A stretch of 64,000 nt of DNA, taken from the NCBI GenBank assembly GCA_021648025.1, contig JAKITO010000007.1:1-64000 (forward strand), written 5' to 3'. Within the stretch, counting starts at the first letter, position 1. The number at the start of each line of letters is the position of its first letter. Of this stretch, positions 62,577 to 64,000 are shown piece after piece. Made by a program: the position numbers and the translations under genes. This stretch comes from Paracoccaceae bacterium. Lineage in GTDB: Bacteria > Pseudomonadota > Alphaproteobacteria > Rhodobacterales > Rhodobacteraceae. The notes beneath the pieces are model-generated. The model was not told the origin of the DNA, ran no database searches, and saw only the letters and a program-made list of their open reading frames with translations.

Positions 62577-62595
62577 AAGCCCTGAAGAAGGGCTT
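62577..62595. terminator. Bidirectional terminator-like hairpin
   Basis: AAGCCCT-GAAGA-AGGGCTT forms a perfect 7-bp stem in the 62-base gap between two converging genes. A short T-run follows on the plus strand and an AAG-rich side serves the other strand. It fits a shared terminator. Confidence 0.65.
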
Positions 62596-62612
62596 TCATC
62601 GCAGCTTTTCGG

Positions 62613-63194
62613 TTAGACCCCTTCCAGTTCCGACGACGGGATGACACGAAAAAACTGCCCCAAAGACCAAAGACCAAACCAACCTTCGTGATGCACCCCA
62701 AGATCGACCAACCGGTAAAAACTTTTGCGGTCGATCAACGCCTCCAGCCCGGCGCGGACCATTACATATGGCGAAGGCTCTCCCGTTTCTTCATCCCGGA
62801 CCACGCGAATCGGATTGTCTGGCCCGGCCGTGACCATGTCGTCGACCTGGGTGGTGAACTGCAAAACCTGGTCGGCGCCCGTCCCGGTTGCCTCAAAGTC
62901 CACCGCCACAAACGGCGCATCATCAACCGTGATGCCGACCTTTTCCACTGGAGTAACCAGAAAATACTTGCCCCCCTCCAATTTCAGGATCGACGAGAAC
63001 AGCCGTACCAGTTCAAACCGGCCAATCGGCGTGCCAAGGTAGAACCACGTCCCATCCCTTGCGATTCGCATGTCCAGATCGCCGCAAAACTCGGGGTTCC
63101 ACAGGTGAACCGGCGGCAATCCCCGCCCCTTGGAAGCCCGCACAGCGGCGGCAATGCCCTCAGCCGAGGGGGTAACAGTATTTTGTCCACTCAT
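62613..63194 (-). CDS. DUF1285 domain-containing protein
   Basis: This 193-aa protein matches DUF1285, a family of cytosolic beta-barrel-like proteins of unknown biochemical role. Conserved pieces are PPVHLWNPEFCGDLDMRIARDGTWFYLGTPIGR (split by the normal family pattern) and YFLVTPVEKVGITVDDAPFVA, with ATGTGADQVLQFTTQVDD following. The start at 63194 is chosen because AAGGA lies about 12 bases upstream; an ATG at 63206 is possible but leaves no space for the ribosome-binding site. It is divergent from the MoxR gene, a pairing I recall as common in alphaproteobacteria. Confidence 0.88.
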   Translation of the reverse strand: MSGQNTVTPSAEGIAAAVRASKGRGLPPVHLWNPEFCGDLDMRIARDGTWFYLGTPIGRFELVRLFSSILKLEGGKYFLVTPVEKVGITVDDAPFVAVDFEATGTGADQVLQFTTQVDDMVTAGPDNPIRVVRDEETGEPSPYVMVRAGLEALIDRKSFYRLVDLGVHHEGWFGLWSLGQFFRVIPSSELEGV

Positions 63195-63264
63195 TGCGTT
63201 TGTCATTCCTTCCCGGCACGATACAACTACACTGGCACTATATACGCCCCATGAAAGGAAAGTC

Positions 63265-64000
63265 ATGTCCGATCCTGACGCTCTTGTCGCCGAAATCGAG
63301 GCGCTGGAAGAAAAGTTGGCCGAAGCCAAGGCATCCATCACCCGGCGTTTCATCGGTCAGGAAAGGGTGGTCGATCTGACCCTGACCGCCCTTCTGTGCG
63401 GTGGTCATGCCTTGCTGATCGGCTTGCCTGGTCTTGGCAAGACGCTTTTGATTGAAACCCTGTCGACGGTGATGGGGCTGGATGGCAACCGCATCCAGTT
63501 CACGCCCGATCTGATGCCTGCCGATATTCTGGGGTCCGAGGTTCTGGATACAGACGCCGATGGGCGACGCAGCTTTCGCTTTGTGCCCGGGCCGGTGTTT
63601 TGCCAGTTGCTGATGGCCGATGAGATCAACCGCGCCAGCCCCCGCACCCAATCGGCCCTGTTGCAGGCGATGCAGGAACGTATGGTCAGCGTTGCGGGCG
63701 AAGATCGGCCGCTGGACGCACCATTCCACGTTTTGGCCACCCAGAACCCGATTGAACAAGAAGGCACCTACCCCTTGCCCGAGGCCCAGCTGGACCGGTT
63801 TTTGGTGCAGGTCGATGTGGATTACCCATCCCGTGAAACCGAGCGTGACATTTTGATGGCCACAACCGGCATAGACGAACTGGAGGCAACCCAGGTATTT
63901 GAACCGGGTGAATTGCTGGCGGCGCAGACGTTGCTTAGGCGCATGCCGGTCGGAGAATCGGTGGTCGAGATGATCCTTGATCTGGTGCGTGCCTTTCGCC
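63265..64000 (+). CDS. MoxR family AAA+ ATPase (partial at right edge)
   Basis: The first 245 residues of a MoxR ATPase are visible; the gene runs off the window. Walker A is GLPGLGKT (about 53-60), followed by RIQFTPDLMPADILGSEVL. Walker B with the sensor region reads LLMADEINRASPRTQSALLQAMQE, and ATQNPIEQEGTYPLPEAQLDRF is diagnostic for MoxR. AAAGGAA lies about 4-10 bases before the ATG. MoxR proteins usually work as chaperones with VWA and DUF58 proteins encoded downstream, which would be expected just beyond the edge (inference). Confidence 0.93.
   Translation, partial: MSDPDALVAEIEALEEKLAEAKASITRRFIGQERVVDLTLTALLCGGHALLIGLPGLGKTLLIETLSTVMGLDGNRIQFTPDLMPADILGSEVLDTDADGRRSFRFVPGPVFCQLLMADEINRASPRTQSALLQAMQERMVSVAGEDRPLDAPFHVLATQNPIEQEGTYPLPEAQLDRFLVQVDVDYPSRETERDILMATTGIDELEATQVFEPGELLAAQTLLRRMPVGESVVEMILDLVRAFR

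Overview
The window looks like a stretch of chromosome from an alphaproteobacterium, most probably Rhodobacterales (Roseobacter/Rhodobacteraceae). The assignment rests on gene content and order: hisB-hisH, mreBCD-mrdA-rodA, gpmI-envC-ctpA, the DUF1285/MoxR pair, a two-domain IorB with a DUF6537-type tail, a 74-aa membrane protein after pyk, high-GC codon use and frequent 1-8 nt stop/start overlaps. I see no rRNA or tRNA gene, CRISPR array, prophage or intact insertion sequence. Two transposase remnants and a few intergenic repeats are the only mobile-type sequence.

Layout. 1-888: 3' end of an indolepyruvate oxidoreductase gene. 881-11730: a catabolic island. The plus-strand genes are an RraA-like protein, an enolase-superfamily remnant and a two-part UxaA hydrolase. 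The minus-strand operon is a substrate-binding protein, a cupin, two permeases, a fused ATPase and an aldehyde dehydrogenase. A kynureninase-like PLP enzyme is divergent from the RraA gene. 11941-18414: glycerol kinase, flavin monooxygenase, type 1 IPP isomerase, P1 peptidase, SDR, ArfB and a queuosine-precursor transporter. 18507-21663: a minus run of phytase-like esterase, MepA and a UMF1-type MFS protein. 21825-28619: yggT, recQ, yaaA, an IS5-type remnant, DUF1244, pyk, a small membrane protein, rpmI and rplT. 28961-31519: a large glycosyltransferase with two tandem modules, followed by a gap with an IS3-type remnant.

32028-39558: a six-gene beta-oxidation operon resembling the pim (dicarboxylate/pimeloyl-CoA) operon. 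40719-46329: the rod-shape elongation operon, followed by ghrA. 47278-50005: a sterol-desaturase-like membrane enzyme, a stand-alone AsnC/RAM protein, hisB and hisH. 50034-51725: leuA with a probable leucine-rich leader peptide. 51825-55257: a phosphonate monoester hydrolase-like gene divergent from a Na/Pi symporter gene. 55365-57080: a glycosyltransferase fused to a methyltransferase-like domain. 57251-61272: gpmI, an EnvC-like gene and ctpA. 61529-62550: a membrane-anchored Met-rich coiled-coil protein and an FtsH-peptidase-like protein whose zinc motif reads YEAGH. 62613-64000: DUF1285 and a MoxR ATPase cut by the right edge.

Most of the window is core metabolism and envelope growth. The points most worth a second look are the internally deleted enolase-superfamily gene (2816-3313), the leuA leader peptide and hairpins (51654-51741), the altered M41-like protein and its neighbour (61529-62550), the two unusual multi-domain glycosyltransferases, and an inverted-repeat family shared by two distant intergenic sites (10203-10227 and 55272-55350).
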